DNA of 64,000 nt, taken from positions 455,661-519,660 of the forward strand of contig NZ_JAQZAO010000005.1 in assembly GCF_028737315.1 (NCBI RefSeq), read 5' to 3'. A model generated the notes under the pieces. That model saw nothing but the letters and a program-made list of their open reading frames with translations, had not been told where the DNA came from and ran no database searches. Positions within the stretch are counted from its first letter, which is position 1. Each line of letters starts with the position of its first letter. The position numbers and the translations under genes are program-made. This DNA is from Actinomycetospora lemnae. GTDB lineage: Bacteria; Actinomycetota; Actinomycetes; Mycobacteriales; Pseudonocardiaceae. This document shows, piece by piece, positions 17,941 through 26,956 of this stretch.

Positions 17941-18755
17941 GTGCCGCGCCCGGGCTGGGCCTCCTGGCGGCCGCGCTCGCCTGCTGGCCCGCGCCGGTGG
18001 CCGCGGTGCGGGTGGTCCGCCGGGCGCCGCGCGTCGCGGACCGGTCGCGGGTGCGGCCGGCGGAGCTCCTCCGGCGCCGGGGTGTCACGCTCGCGGCGGC
18101 TCCGGTGACCGGCCTGGTGCTCGCCGGTCCGGGCGGTGCGCTCGCGGCTCTGCTGCTCGCCGCCACGCTCGACCGGCACCGGGCCGCCGCCCGCGCCGAC
18201 CGGGAGCGGACCACCGCGACCGCCGGCCTCGCCGAGGCGCTGGCGTCGTTCGCCGCGGAGGTCCGCGCGGGCGCGCCCCCGACCGCCGCGGCCATCTCGG
18301 CCGGCGCCGACGCGCACCCCGTCGCGACGCGGGTGATGACCGTGCTCGGTGCGACCGCCCACCTCGGCGGGGATGTACCCGCGGCCCTGCGCGCGGCCCG
18401 GACGCGCGAGCCCGCGGTCGCCGCGCACCTCGACCGGCTCGCGAGTGCGTGGGCGCTCGCCGACCGCCACGGGATCGCCCTCGCGGGCCCGGCCGGCGCG
18501 GTCGCCCACGACCTGCGGAGCCGCGCGCGGATGGCGGGCGGGCTGCGGGCGCGTCTGGCCGGTCCGCGCGCCACGGCCGCCGTGCTCGCCGGCCTGCCGG
18601 TGCTCGGCGTGCTGCTCGGCGAGGGGATCGGCGCGCGCCCGTGGGCGGTGCTGACCGGCGGGCTCGTGGGCCAGGTGCTCCTCGTCGTCGGGGTCGGCCT
18701 CGTGTGCGCCGGGCTCGCCTGGACCGAGCGGATCGTCGCGGGGGTGGCCCGGTGA
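17937..18755 (+). CDS. tadB: TadB-like inner-membrane platform protein
   Basis: A 272-residue protein with the T2SSF (GspF-like) fold: a hydrophobic N-terminus (APGLGLLAAALACWPAPVAAV), a second helix near 60-75, the cytoplasmic helical domain with LAEALASFAAEVRAGAPPTA (typical GspF start) and two C-terminal helices (AAVLAGLPVLGVLLGEGIG; GGLVGQVLLVVGVGLVCAGL). TadB and TadC form the membrane platform driven by TadA. It starts at GTG 17937 in a GTGA overlap. Equivalent to Rv3658c. Confidence 0.88.
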   Translation: MSAAPGLGLLAAALACWPAPVAAVRVVRRAPRVADRSRVRPAELLRRRGVTLAAAPVTGLVLAGPGGALAALLLAATLDRHRAAARADRERTTATAGLAEALASFAAEVRAGAPPTAAAISAGADAHPVATRVMTVLGATAHLGGDVPAALRAARTREPAVAAHLDRLASAWALADRHGIALAGPAGAVAHDLRSRARMAGGLRARLAGPRATAAVLAGLPVLGVLLGEGIGARPWAVLTGGLVGQVLLVVGVGLVCAGLAWTERIVAGVAR

Positions 18756-18795
18756 GCGCGGGTTCAGCCGTGCCGAGCGTGACGGGAGCGGGCCG

Positions 18796-19515
18796 GTGAG
18801 CGCGGCCGCGGGCGTCGCGGGCGCCCTGCTGGCGCTCGCCGCGGCGCTGGTCGTCGCGCCCGGGCCCGTCACCGCACGACACCGCACCGCCCCGCCCACC
18901 GCGGCGCGGCGACCCGCCCGCGACGGCCTCGTGCCCGGTCTCGCGCTGGTCGCCGCCGGGCTCGCCGCGGGAGCGAGCGACGCGGGGCTCGTCGCGCTGC
19001 TCGGCGTCGTCGCCGGCGTCGCGGTCGTCGTCGTGCTGCCGCGGTGGCGGGCGCACCGGACCCGGCCGCGCCCCGACCCGCTCGGGCTGGCCGGCGCGTG
19101 GGACCAGCTCGCCGCCTGCCTGCGCGCCGGGCTGCCGCTCGACCGCGCCGCGCGGGCGGTCGTGCCCGCCCTGCCCGCGGCCGCCGGTGAGGCCCTGGGT
19201 CGCGTCGCCGACCTCGTCGCCCTGGGCTCCGACCCGGCCGCCGCCTGGGCGCCCGCCCTCGACGAGCCCGACACGGCGCGCCTCGCCCGCGCCGCGCGGC
19301 GCTCCTCGCGCAGCGGGGCCGCGGTCGCCGACGTCGTCGAGGCCGTCGCCGCCGACCTGCGCGCCGAGGCGGCCGACGTCGTCGAGGCCCGCGCGGAGCG
19401 GGCGGGCGTGCTCGTCACCGGGCCGCTCGGCCTGTGCTTCCTGCCGGCGTTCCTGGCCCTGGGCATCGTCCCGGTGGTCGTGGGGCTCGCCGGGCCGCTG
19501 CTGGAGCAGCGATGA
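18796..19515 (+). CDS. tadC: TadC-like inner-membrane platform protein
   Basis: A 239-residue second T2SSF-fold platform protein. It has N-terminal helices (residues 3-22 and 45-80), the motif DQLAACLRAGLPLDRAARAV that begins the GspF domain, a positively charged cytoplasmic part with RLARAARRSSRSGAAVADVV, and C-terminal membrane helices (VLVTGPLGLCFLPAFLALG; VPVVVGLAGPLL). It lies 40 nt after tadB and starts at GTG 18796. Equivalent to Rv3657c. The gap is the only break in the otherwise overlapping operon. Confidence 0.87.
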   Translation: MSAAAGVAGALLALAAALVVAPGPVTARHRTAPPTAARRPARDGLVPGLALVAAGLAAGASDAGLVALLGVVAGVAVVVVLPRWRAHRTRPRPDPLGLAGAWDQLAACLRAGLPLDRAARAVVPALPAAAGEALGRVADLVALGSDPAAAWAPALDEPDTARLARAARRSSRSGAAVADVVEAVAADLRAEAADVVEARAERAGVLVTGPLGLCFLPAFLALGIVPVVVGLAGPLLEQR

Positions 19516-19557
19516 GGCCGCACGCCCCGCCGGGGCGTGGGAGGAGAGGAGAACCCC

Positions 19558-19752
19558 ATGAGCACGACCACGTTCCGGGACCGCCTGGCGCACCTGCGCG
19601 ACGACGACGCGGGCATGTCGACCGCCGAGTACGCGATCGGCACGATCGCCGCCGCGGCGTTCGGCGCGCTGCTGTACACGGTGGTGACCGGCGACTCGAT
19701 CGTCGGCGCGCTCACCGCGATCGTGCAGCGGGCGCTGACGAGCACCTTCTGA
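19558..19752 (+). CDS. DUF4244 Flp-type prepilin
   Basis: A 64-residue pilin-like subunit (Rv3656c type). A basic/acidic leader is followed by the prepilin-like processing region DDAGMSTAEYAIGTIAAAAFGALLY, read as DDAGMSTAEYAIG then TIAAAAFGALLY: glycine followed by hydrophobic residues with the conserved glutamate at +5, and a single membrane/assembly helix. A strong purine-rich RBS (GGAGGAGAGGAGAA) precedes ATG 19558, stronger than anywhere else in the operon, as expected for the major subunit. Its stop overlaps the apparent CTG start of the TadE gene. Confidence 0.9.
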   Translation: MSTTTFRDRLAHLRDDDAGMSTAEYAIGTIAAAAFGALLYTVVTGDSIVGALTAIVQRALTSTF

Positions 19753-20336
19753 CGCGCCCGGTCGGCGACGCCGGCTCGGTCACGGTCGAGGCCGCGTTCG
19801 CCGTCGGCACGCTCGTCGTGGTGCTCGCCGTCGTCCTCGCGGCGATGGGGGCAGTGGTGCTGCAGCTGCGCTGCGTCGACGCGGCCACCGAGGCGGCGCG
19901 GTTCGGGGCGCGGGGTGACCTCGACGGAGCCCGCCGGGCGGCGGCGCGGCTGGTGCCCGGCGGGTCGGAGGTCACGGTCGACGTGGCCGGCGACGACGTC
20001 GTGGCGCGGGTGCGGGCCGCGCCGCTCGGCTCGGCGCTGCCGGGGGTGCGGGTGGGCGCGGAGGCGCTGGCGGGCCGCGAGCCCTCGCCGGTCGCGCCCG
20101 GCGAGGGCCCGGATCCGCTGGCCGGAGGCTCAGCCGGCGGCTCCGCGACCGATGCGGGGACCGGTGCTCCGACCGGCACCGACGCGACCGCCGCCGGATC
20201 GGCCGGCGTCGGATCGGGAGCCGGCTCGAGTGCGGGTCCCGACGACGGCCCGACCCCGACCGCGCCGCCGGTCACGGAGCCCCTGCCGACGCCGCCCACG
20301 ACCACGGACGGCAGCGCCCTCGGCGGCCTGCGATGA
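19749..20336 (+). CDS. tadE: TadE-like minor pseudopilin, apparent CTG start
   Basis: A 195-residue TadE-like protein. The N-terminal DAGSVTVEAAFAVGTLVVVL contains the TadE signature (G-S-x-x-V-E-A-A) leading into the membrane helix, followed by a small beta-domain and a long Gly/Ser/Thr/Ala-Pro linker. No ATG, GTG or TTG is found before the conserved motif in this frame: the only candidate is CTG 19749, inside a CTGA overlap with the DUF4244 stop. Initiating at the GTG codons of LVVVLA would remove the processing motif. Equivalent to Rv3655c. TadE and its partner probably prime or cap the fibre. Confidence 0.82.
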   Translation: MTRPVGDAGSVTVEAAFAVGTLVVVLAVVLAAMGAVVLQLRCVDAATEAARFGARGDLDGARRAAARLVPGGSEVTVDVAGDDVVARVRAAPLGSALPGVRVGAEALAGREPSPVAPGEGPDPLAGGSAGGSATDAGTGAPTGTDATAAGSAGVGSGAGSSAGPDDGPTPTAPPVTEPLPTPPTTTDGSALGGLR

Positions 20337-20734
20337 GCGGCACGGCGGGCGGTCGGCGAGCGGCGGACGACACCGGCTCGGCCACCGTGCTCGCGGCGGC
20401 CGCGGTCGGCGTCCTGGTGCTCCTCCTGGGGCTGGGCCTGCAGCTCGGCGCCGCGACGCTCGCCCGGCACCGGGCCGAGGCGGCCGCCGACCTCGCGGCC
20501 CTTGCCGGCGCCCGCGAGGCCGTGCGCGGCGCGGACGTGGCCTGCGCGCGAGCTGGTGATGTCGCGCAGCGCAACGGCGCCCGTCTGCTCACCTGCTCGG
20601 TCGACGGCTGGTCGGTGATCGTCAGCACGGCGACCCGCTGCGGCTGCCTCCCGAGCGTGTCCGGTGACGCGACCGGGCGAGCCCGCGCCGGGCCCGTCGC
20701 CGCCGGTCGCGCCCCGACCGGCGGCCTCCGGTGA
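20333..20734 (+). CDS. TadE-like secretion-related protein (Rv3654c-like)
   Basis: A 133-residue protein with N-terminal DDTGSATVLAAAAVGVLVLL, resembling the TadE/TadG N-terminus, a membrane helix, and ARHRAEAAADLAALAGAREA, the motif found in Flp-associated 'helicase/secretion neighbourhood' TadE-like proteins. Four to five cysteines follow (DVACARAG, LLTCSVDG, TRCGCLP), likely disulphide-forming outside the membrane. It starts at ATG 20333 in an ATGA overlap and closes the tad operon. Confidence 0.82.
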   Translation: MSGTAGGRRAADDTGSATVLAAAAVGVLVLLLGLGLQLGAATLARHRAEAAADLAALAGAREAVRGADVACARAGDVAQRNGARLLTCSVDGWSVIVSTATRCGCLPSVSGDATGRARAGPVAAGRAPTGGLR

Positions 20735-20980
20735 CCCGACGCGACCGGGGCGCAGGTGTCCCGGGACGAGCGGAGGGCCGCCCCGGGTGAGCGGCGACTC
20801 GTTCGGGCGCTCGGGTGCCCGTCAGGTGCTCATCGCGCGCTCGCCCGCTGAACGGGGCCGACGGTCACGCTCAACGTGTGATCACGGCCGATGGGCGATG
20901 ACGGGTGGCGAAGCGACGTACGCAGGCCGTTACTGGTTACAGCACACCGGGGGCAGAGAACCGGGTCCAGGAGGAAGCCG
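20735..20980. other. Intergenic region after the tad operon
   Basis: About 245 bases with no supportable gene. The 3' end holds the strong Shine-Dalgarno AGGAGGAA that sets the start at ATG 20981. No clear hairpin terminator of the tad operon was found here. Confidence 0.5.
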
Positions 20981-21625
20981 ATGCAGTGGTGGGACAGCTA
21001 TCGAGCCGTCTACGGCACGGAGCTCCGCGCGGAGGCCATGGTCCTGGCTGACCACGGATGGGCGGTCGTCCCCGGCACGTTCCCCCAGGGCGAGTCGTGG
21101 AGCGGGTGCCCGGACGCGTCGCAGGAGGGGCCGTGCCCCGTCCTCGACGACTGGGCCCGCCGCGCCTCCACCGACTGCGACCAGATCGCGGAGTGGTGGA
21201 CCGGCCTGCCGTACTCGATCCTCCTGCCGACCGGGCTCACCTTCGACGTGCTCGAGGTCCCCGCGACCGTCGGGCGGCGCGCCGCCGCGGTGCTCCGGGC
21301 GGTCGGGGTGCCGGTGCCGATCGCCGCGACGCCGACCGGTGAGTGGCTGTTCCCGGTCGGCGCGGGCGAGCCGCTGCGCCCAGACCTCGCCGAGCGGGGC
21401 GGGATCGTCCTGCACGGGCGCGGCAGCTGGTTCGCCGCGCCGCCCTCGACCTACCCGCAGGGGTCGGTCCACTGGCGGGTCCGCCCGTCGGCGTGCGGCT
21501 GGAACCTGCCCGACCCGTTCCGGGTGCAGGACGCGCTGGCCGAGGCCGTCGCCCAGCGCCCGGCCGTCGCCGGCGGCGGGTCGACCTACCGCCTCGCCAC
21601 CGTCGCGACCGGGGTCCGCTCCTAG
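20981..21625 (+). CDS. PrimPol N-terminal-like (bifunctional primase/polymerase) protein
   Basis: A 214-residue protein starting at ATG 20981 after AGGAGGAA. LRAEAMVLADHGWAVVPG, then CPVLDDWARRASTD and WWTGLPYSILLPTGLTFDVLEVP follow the pattern of actinobacterial 'bifunctional DNA primase/polymerase' N-terminal domains: a helix with W-x-V-x-P-G, then a D-(x)-F-D-V-L-(D/E) strand, where one catalytic acidic residue normally lies. A second active-site acid and the histidine are not obvious, so catalysis is uncertain. It stands alone, without a helicase domain, and such orphan copies are common in actinobacterial chromosomes. Confidence 0.7.
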   Translation: MQWWDSYRAVYGTELRAEAMVLADHGWAVVPGTFPQGESWSGCPDASQEGPCPVLDDWARRASTDCDQIAEWWTGLPYSILLPTGLTFDVLEVPATVGRRAAAVLRAVGVPVPIAATPTGEWLFPVGAGEPLRPDLAERGGIVLHGRGSWFAAPPSTYPQGSVHWRVRPSACGWNLPDPFRVQDALAEAVAQRPAVAGGGSTYRLATVATGVRS

Positions 21626-21843
21626 ACCCGACCGCGACACCCCCACAACTCCAGAGAATCGGTTCCCCCTCGGGGCGACGCCGGACCGGCGAGGCCACAC
21701 GGCCGCGCGTCCGCCGCCCCACCCGGACACCGCCCACGCCGACGCGCCGGTGCACCCGTCGCGACCGGCCGCCGGTCCGGCCCGGGAGGACCCCGCGGCG
21801 GTGGGCAGCGCACGACGGCGCGCCCACCGCCGCCCCACACGGC

Positions 21844-21880
21844 GCCGCAGGCCGGGTCGATGATCTCCCCGGCCTGCGGC
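21844..21880. terminator. Hairpin, probable bidirectional terminator (first of two)
   Basis: A perfect 13-bp inverted repeat (GCCGCAGGCCGGG / CCCGGCCTGCGGC) with an 11-nt loop. It lies between the convergent PrimPol-like gene and the helicase. There is no U-tract, as is usual in high-GC actinobacteria. Confidence 0.7.
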
Positions 21881-21893
21881 GTACAAGACCTCG

Positions 21894-21931
21894 CCGCGGG
21901 TCGGGACGGACCCCGAACCCCCGACCCGCGG
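21894..21931. terminator. Hairpin, probable bidirectional terminator (second of two)
   Basis: A perfect 12-bp inverted repeat (CCGCGGGTCGGG / CCCGACCCGCGG) with a 14-nt loop, 13 nt after the first hairpin and 19 nt before the helicase stop codon. Probably terminates the helicase transcript and, from the other side, the PrimPol-like transcript. Confidence 0.75.
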
Positions 21932-21949
21932 CGGAGCCCAACCCTCGGC

Positions 21950-24310
21950 TCAGCCCTCCGCCAGCCGCCCCAGCACCGCGTCGAGCACCAGGATCGCGCC
22001 GGTCTTGTCGAGCGGGTCGTTGCCGTTGCCGCACTTGGGCGACTGCACGCACGACGGGCACCCCGAGGGGCACTCGCAGTCCGAGATCGCGTCACGCGTC
22101 GCCGCCAGCCACTCGCGCAGGGCCTCGTGCGCCCGGTCCGCGAACCCCGCGCCGCCCGGGTGCCCGTCGTGCACGAACACCGTCGGCCGGCCCGTGTCGG
22201 GGTGCAGGGCCGTGGAGACGCCGCCGATGTCCCACCGGTCGCAGGTCGCGACGAGCGGCAGCAGTCCGATCGCCGCGTGCTCGGCGGCGTGCAGCGCACC
22301 CGGCCACCGGGCCGGCGCCAGCCCCGCGGCCAGCAGCGCCCCCTCCGAGAGCGTGTACCAGACCGCCCGCGTCGGCAGCGACTGCGCGGGCATGTCCAGC
22401 GGCGTCGAGTCCAGCACCCGGCCCGAGGGCAGTTTGCGCAGGTAGCCCACCACCTGCTCGGTCACCTCGACGCTGCCGAGGCACACCTGCAGGTCGCCGT
22501 ACGTCGCGCACTGCTCGGTCTCCTCGACGGTGATGTCGATGACCGAGCGGGCCTGGGTCGTCCACTCCGGGTCCTCGGCGTGCAGCTGCGCGATGCCGTC
22601 GTCGAGGTCGAGGGTGTCGACGACGTAGCTCTCGCCCTGGTGCAGGTGCACCGCGCCGGGGTGCACGGTCGCGGGCGCGGTGCCGGGGTCGACGGTGCCG
22701 AGCATCCGCCCGGTGTCCGCCTCGACGAGCACGACCTGCTCGCCGCCCGAGCCGCGGATGTCGACGCCCGCGTGCGGGCGGTCGGTGGGGTGCGACCAGA
22801 ACCAGCCCCCGCGCCGCCGGCGCAGCAGCCCTTCGGCCACGAGGTCGTCGACCACGGCCAGCGCCGCCGCCCCGCCCAGCGCCGCCACGTCGTCGCGCGT
22901 CAACGGGATCTCCGACGCCGCGCAGGCCAGGTGCGGCGCGAGGACGTACGGGTTGGTCGGGTCCAGCACGCAGCGCTCCAGCGGCGCGCCGAGCATCGCC
23001 TGCGGGTGGTGCACGAGGTAGGTGTCCAGCGGGTCGTCGCGGGCGACGAGCACGACGAGCGCGTCGTCCCCCGACCGCCCGGCACGCCCCGCCTGCTGCC
23101 AGAACGACGCCCGCGTGCCCGGGAACCCGGCCACGACCACGGCGTCGAGCCCCGCGATGTCCACGCCGAGCTCGAGGGCGTTCGTCGTCGCCACCCCGCG
23201 CAGCGACCCCGACAGCAGCGCCTGCTCCAGCGCCCGCCGCTCCTCGGGCAGGTAGCCCGCCCGGTAGGCCGCGACCTGCTCGCCCAGCGCCGGATCGACC
23301 TCCGCCAGCACCCGCCGTGCGCCCAGCGCCGTCAGCTCCGCCCCGCGCCGGGACCGCACGAAGGCCAGCGACCGCGCACCCTCGAGCACGAGGTCGGCGA
23401 GCATCCGCGAGGTCTCGGCGCCCGCGGAGCGCCGCACCGGCGCCCCGTTCTCGCCGGTGATCTCCTCGAGCAGCGGCGGCTCCCACAGCGCCACCGCCCG
23501 GGCCCCGCGCGGGGAGCCGTCGTCGGTGACCTCGCACACGTCGAGTCCGGTCAGTACCGACGCCGAGGCCGCGGGCTCGGACACCGTCGCCGAGGCCAGC
23601 ACGAACGTCGGGTGGGCGCCGTAGCGCGCGCACACCCGCCGCAGCCGGCGCAGCAGCAGCGCGACGTGCGAGCCGAAGAGGCCGCGGTAGGTGTGACATT
23701 CGTCGACGACGACGTAGCGCAGGCGGCGCAGGAACGTCGTCCAGCGCCCGTGACGCGGCAGGATCCCGCGGTGGAGCATGTCGGGGTTGGAGAACACCCA
23801 GGTCGCGTGCTGGCGGACCCAGTCGCGCTCCTGGATCGGCGTGTCGCCGTCGTACGACGCCGCACGCACCCCGTCGATGCCGAGGTCGAGCACGGTGCGC
23901 AGCTGGTCGGCGCCGAGCGCCTTGGTCGGCGAGAGGTAGAGGGCGGTCGCGCGGGGGTCGGTGTGCAGGCGCGTGAGCACCGGCAGCTGGTAGGCCAGCG
24001 ACTTCCCCGACGCCGTGCCCGTCGAGACGACGACGTGCTGGCCCGCCCACGCGTGCTCGGCCGCGGCGACCTGGTGGCTCCACGGACGCTCGACGCCGCG
24101 GGCGAGGAACGGGGCCCGCACGGTCTCGGGCACCCAGTCGGGCCAGCCGGTCGTCGTCCCGTCGCGGGCGGGGACGAGCTCGGCGTGGGTCAGCGGGCTC
24201 TCGCCCTGCGGGGTGCCGGCGAGGACCCGGCGCAGGAGCTGGGCGCCGCGGCTGCCGCCCCGCAGCACCTCGAGCGCCCGTCCGTCGTCCACGCACGCCG
24301 ACCCTGACAC
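21950..24310 (-). CDS. DEAD/DEAH-box helicase, MrfA/Rv3649 type with DUF1998
   Basis: A 786-residue superfamily 2 helicase. Motifs are I (VVSTGTASGKSLAYQLP), Ia (ALYLSPTKALGADQL), II (YVVVDECHTYRG, DECH), III (LASATVSEP), IV-V (GVATTNALELGVDIAGLDAVV, split as GVATTNALEL and GVDIAGLDAVV) and VI (QQAGRAGRSGDDALVVLV). The C-terminal DUF1998-like region ends with four zinc cysteines, CECPSGCPSCVQSPKC, the hallmark of the Bacillus MrfA repair helicase and of Rv3649. GTG 24310 was chosen because it follows GGGAGGAAGGGG and precedes the conserved N-terminus; longer readings add low-complexity residues. MrfA acts in mitomycin-damage repair; that role here is inferred. Confidence 0.92.
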   Translation of the reverse strand: MSGSACVDDGRALEVLRGGSRGAQLLRRVLAGTPQGESPLTHAELVPARDGTTTGWPDWVPETVRAPFLARGVERPWSHQVAAAEHAWAGQHVVVSTGTASGKSLAYQLPVLTRLHTDPRATALYLSPTKALGADQLRTVLDLGIDGVRAASYDGDTPIQERDWVRQHATWVFSNPDMLHRGILPRHGRWTTFLRRLRYVVVDECHTYRGLFGSHVALLLRRLRRVCARYGAHPTFVLASATVSEPAASASVLTGLDVCEVTDDGSPRGARAVALWEPPLLEEITGENGAPVRRSAGAETSRMLADLVLEGARSLAFVRSRRGAELTALGARRVLAEVDPALGEQVAAYRAGYLPEERRALEQALLSGSLRGVATTNALELGVDIAGLDAVVVAGFPGTRASFWQQAGRAGRSGDDALVVLVARDDPLDTYLVHHPQAMLGAPLERCVLDPTNPYVLAPHLACAASEIPLTRDDVAALGGAAALAVVDDLVAEGLLRRRRGGWFWSHPTDRPHAGVDIRGSGGEQVVLVEADTGRMLGTVDPGTAPATVHPGAVHLHQGESYVVDTLDLDDGIAQLHAEDPEWTTQARSVIDITVEETEQCATYGDLQVCLGSVEVTEQVVGYLRKLPSGRVLDSTPLDMPAQSLPTRAVWYTLSEGALLAAGLAPARWPGALHAAEHAAIGLLPLVATCDRWDIGGVSTALHPDTGRPTVFVHDGHPGGAGFADRAHEALREWLAATRDAISDCECPSGCPSCVQSPKCGNGNDPLDKTGAILVLDAVLGRLAEG

Positions 24311-24513
24311 AGCCCCTTCCTCCCTGCTCTCGTTCGAGAAAGAAACACACCTCACAGGGCACGGGGGAACTGCCGTGCGACCTGGTGACGCCCACCTCCT
24401 ACACTGCGGCACCTGTCCACCACCCGTCGTGTCGGGTCGTGGCCAAGATCATCACGCGCCGAGGTGGCCGCACGGCCTGGCCGGGCGCGTCGAAGTGCCA
24501 ACCGGGAGGCTGG

Positions 24514-26832
24514 ATGCAAGCGTCCGTCCTCGCCGCGGGGATCTCGTTCTCCAGCGGCGACAACATCGTGGTCGTCGTGGTGGCGGTGGTCGCCGTCATC
24601 GCGCTGGTCGTCGGCTTCGTCCTGCGGCAGCAGGTCCTCGCGGCCGACGAGGGCACGCAGGGCATGCGTGACATCGGCCGCGCCGTGCAGGAGGGCGCGA
24701 GCGCCTTCCTGACCCGTCAGTTCAAGACGCTCGCGCCGTTCATCGTCGTGGTCTTCCTGGTGCTGTTCGCGCTGCCGGCCGGCAGCACGGGCGAGCTGAT
24801 CGGGCGCTCGGTCGCCTTCGTCGTCGGGGCCCTGTTCTCGATGGCGATCGGCGCGCTGGGCATGAACCTCGCGACGAAGGCCAACATCCGCGTCGCCGCG
24901 GCGGCCAACGAGCCGGGTGGGCGCGACAAGGGCGCCAAGATCGCGTTCCGCACCGGTGGCGTGGTCGGCATGGCCACCGTCGGCCTCGGCCTGTTCGGCG
25001 CCGCGGTCGTCGTGCTGATCTTCGTCGAGGAGGCGCCGCGCGTCCTCGAGGGCTTCGGCCTCGGTGCGGCCCTGCTCGCCATGTTCATGCGAGTCGGCGG
25101 CGGCATCTTCACCAAGGCCGCCGACGTCGGCGCCGACCTCGTCGGCAAGGTCGAGCAGAACATCCCCGAGGACGACCCCCGCAACGCCGCGACGATCGCC
25201 GACAACGTGGGCGACAACGTCGGTGACTGCGCCGGCATGGCCGCGGACCTCTTCGAGTCCTACGCCGTCACGCTGGTCGCCGCGCTGATCCTCGGCTCGG
25301 TGGCCTTCGGCACGCTCGGCCTGACCTACCCGCTGATCATCCCGGCGATCGGCGTCGTCACCGCGATCATCGGTGTGTTCATCACCCGCACCCGCGAGGG
25401 CGAGAACGCGCTGCGCGCGATCAACCGCAGCTTCTACATCTCGGCGGTCATCTCGATCCTGGCCTGCTCGTTCGCGGCGTTCACCTACCTGCCGTCGAGC
25501 TTCGCCGAGCTGCCCGGCGTCGACGCCGCCCGCATCGGCGACCTCGCCGCGGCCGGGAACCCGCAGGTCATCGCGTTCGCCGCCGTGGTCATCGGCATCG
25601 TGCTCGCGATCGTCATCCTGTCGCTGACCGGCTACTACACCGGCACCGAGACCCAGCCGGTCAAGGACGTCGGCACGAGCTCGCTCACCGGTGCCGCGAC
25701 GGTCATCCTCGCCGGCATCTCGGTCGGGTTCGAGTCGGCCGTCTACACCGCGCTCGTCATCGGCGCCGCGGTCTACGGCGCGTTCCTGCTCTCGGGCTCG
25801 GTGTTCGTCGCGCTGTTCGCCGTCGCCCTCGCGGGCACCGGCCTGCTGACCACGGTCGGCGTCATCGTCGCGATGGACACCTTCGGCCCGGTGTCGGACA
25901 ACGCCCAGGGCATCGCCGAGATGTCCGGCGACGTCGAGGGCCCCGGCGCGGACATCCTCACCGAGCTCGACGCGGTCGGGAACACCACGAAGGCGATCAC
26001 CAAGGGCATCGCCATCGCCACCGCGGTGCTCGCCGCGACGGCGCTGTTCGGGTCGTACAACGACGCCATCACGACGGCCTACCGCGAGGCGGGCCAGACG
26101 CTCGGCGACCTCTACAACATCACCGCCCCGAACATCCTCGTCGGCGTCGTCATCGGCGCGGCCGTCGTGTTCATGTTCTCGGGCCTCGCGGTCAACGCCG
26201 TGTCGCGCGCCGCGGGCGCCGTGGTGTTCGAGGTCCGCCGCCAGTTCAAGTCGATCCCCGGGATCATGCAGTACCGGGGCGGCACGGGTGAGGGACGGCC
26301 GGAGTACGGCAAGGTCGTCGACCTCTGCACCCGCGACGCGCTGCGCGAGCTGGCCACCCCCGGCCTCCTCGCGATCCTCGCCCCGATCGCGGTCGGCTTC
26401 GGCCTCGGCGTCGGCCCGCTCGCGGGCTACCTCGCCGGCGCGATCGCGGCCGGCACGCTCATGGCGATCTTCCTGGCCAACTCCGGTGGAGCCTGGGACA
26501 ACGCCAAGAAGCTGGTCGAGGACGGCAACCACGGCGGCAAGGGCTCCGACGCCCACGAGGCGACGATCATCGGTGACACCGTCGGTGACCCGTTCAAGGA
26601 CACCGCCGGCCCGTCGATCAACCCGCTGATCAAGGTCATGAACCTGGTCTCGGTACTCATCGCCCCGGCCGTCGTGGCCCTCTCGGTCGGCGTGGACGCC
26701 AACCCGGCGGTCCGCATCACGATCGCGGTCGTCGCCCTCATCGGCATCGCCGTGGCGATCTTCGTGTCGAAGCGCCGCTCGACGGCGATCGCCGACTCCA
26801 ACCAGGACGCGGCGGCTCCCGCTCAGGCCTGA
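24514..26832 (+). CDS. hppA: K+-independent membrane proton-pumping pyrophosphatase
   Basis: A 772-residue, ~16-helix integral membrane H+-PPase that couples PPi hydrolysis to H+ export. Substrate-binding motifs are GGGIFTKAADVGADLVGKVE, then PEDDPRNAATIADNVGDNVG, then GDTVGDPFKDTAGPSINPLI, and TGYYTGTETQPVKD. The residue that separates classes is a lysine in VGNTTKAITKGIAI (near residue 492); K+-dependent enzymes have alanine there, so this one should be K+-independent. ATG 24514 follows GGGAGG at a good distance; upstream in-frame starts give no membrane-protein-like sequence. A perfect terminator follows. Confidence 0.97.
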   Translation: MQASVLAAGISFSSGDNIVVVVVAVVAVIALVVGFVLRQQVLAADEGTQGMRDIGRAVQEGASAFLTRQFKTLAPFIVVVFLVLFALPAGSTGELIGRSVAFVVGALFSMAIGALGMNLATKANIRVAAAANEPGGRDKGAKIAFRTGGVVGMATVGLGLFGAAVVVLIFVEEAPRVLEGFGLGAALLAMFMRVGGGIFTKAADVGADLVGKVEQNIPEDDPRNAATIADNVGDNVGDCAGMAADLFESYAVTLVAALILGSVAFGTLGLTYPLIIPAIGVVTAIIGVFITRTREGENALRAINRSFYISAVISILACSFAAFTYLPSSFAELPGVDAARIGDLAAAGNPQVIAFAAVVIGIVLAIVILSLTGYYTGTETQPVKDVGTSSLTGAATVILAGISVGFESAVYTALVIGAAVYGAFLLSGSVFVALFAVALAGTGLLTTVGVIVAMDTFGPVSDNAQGIAEMSGDVEGPGADILTELDAVGNTTKAITKGIAIATAVLAATALFGSYNDAITTAYREAGQTLGDLYNITAPNILVGVVIGAAVVFMFSGLAVNAVSRAAGAVVFEVRRQFKSIPGIMQYRGGTGEGRPEYGKVVDLCTRDALRELATPGLLAILAPIAVGFGLGVGPLAGYLAGAIAAGTLMAIFLANSGGAWDNAKKLVEDGNHGGKGSDAHEATIIGDTVGDPFKDTAGPSINPLIKVMNLVSVLIAPAVVALSVGVDANPAVRITIAVVALIGIAVAIFVSKRRSTAIADSNQDAAAPAQA

Positions 26833-26855
26833 GGCGTACGGAAGTACTGAGCGGA

Positions 26856-26892
26856 GGGCCCCTCCGGTCGATCTACTCGACCGGAGGGGCCC
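26856..26892 (+). terminator. Intrinsic terminator after hppA
   Basis: A perfect 16-bp stem (GGGCCCCTCCGGTCGA with its complement) around a TCTAC loop, 24 nt after the hppA stop and followed by TTCG. Confidence 0.9.
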
Positions 26893-26956
26893 TTCGCGTG
26901 TTCCCCGGCGTCGGGTTCCGCCGATCGTTCGAACGCGTGTTCTAGGCTGCGTTGCC

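Noticed and set aside
24311..24513. Cold-shock gene cspA expected here from mycobacterial synteny
   Set aside because: No cold-shock domain frame was found in this gap; it seems absent or moved.
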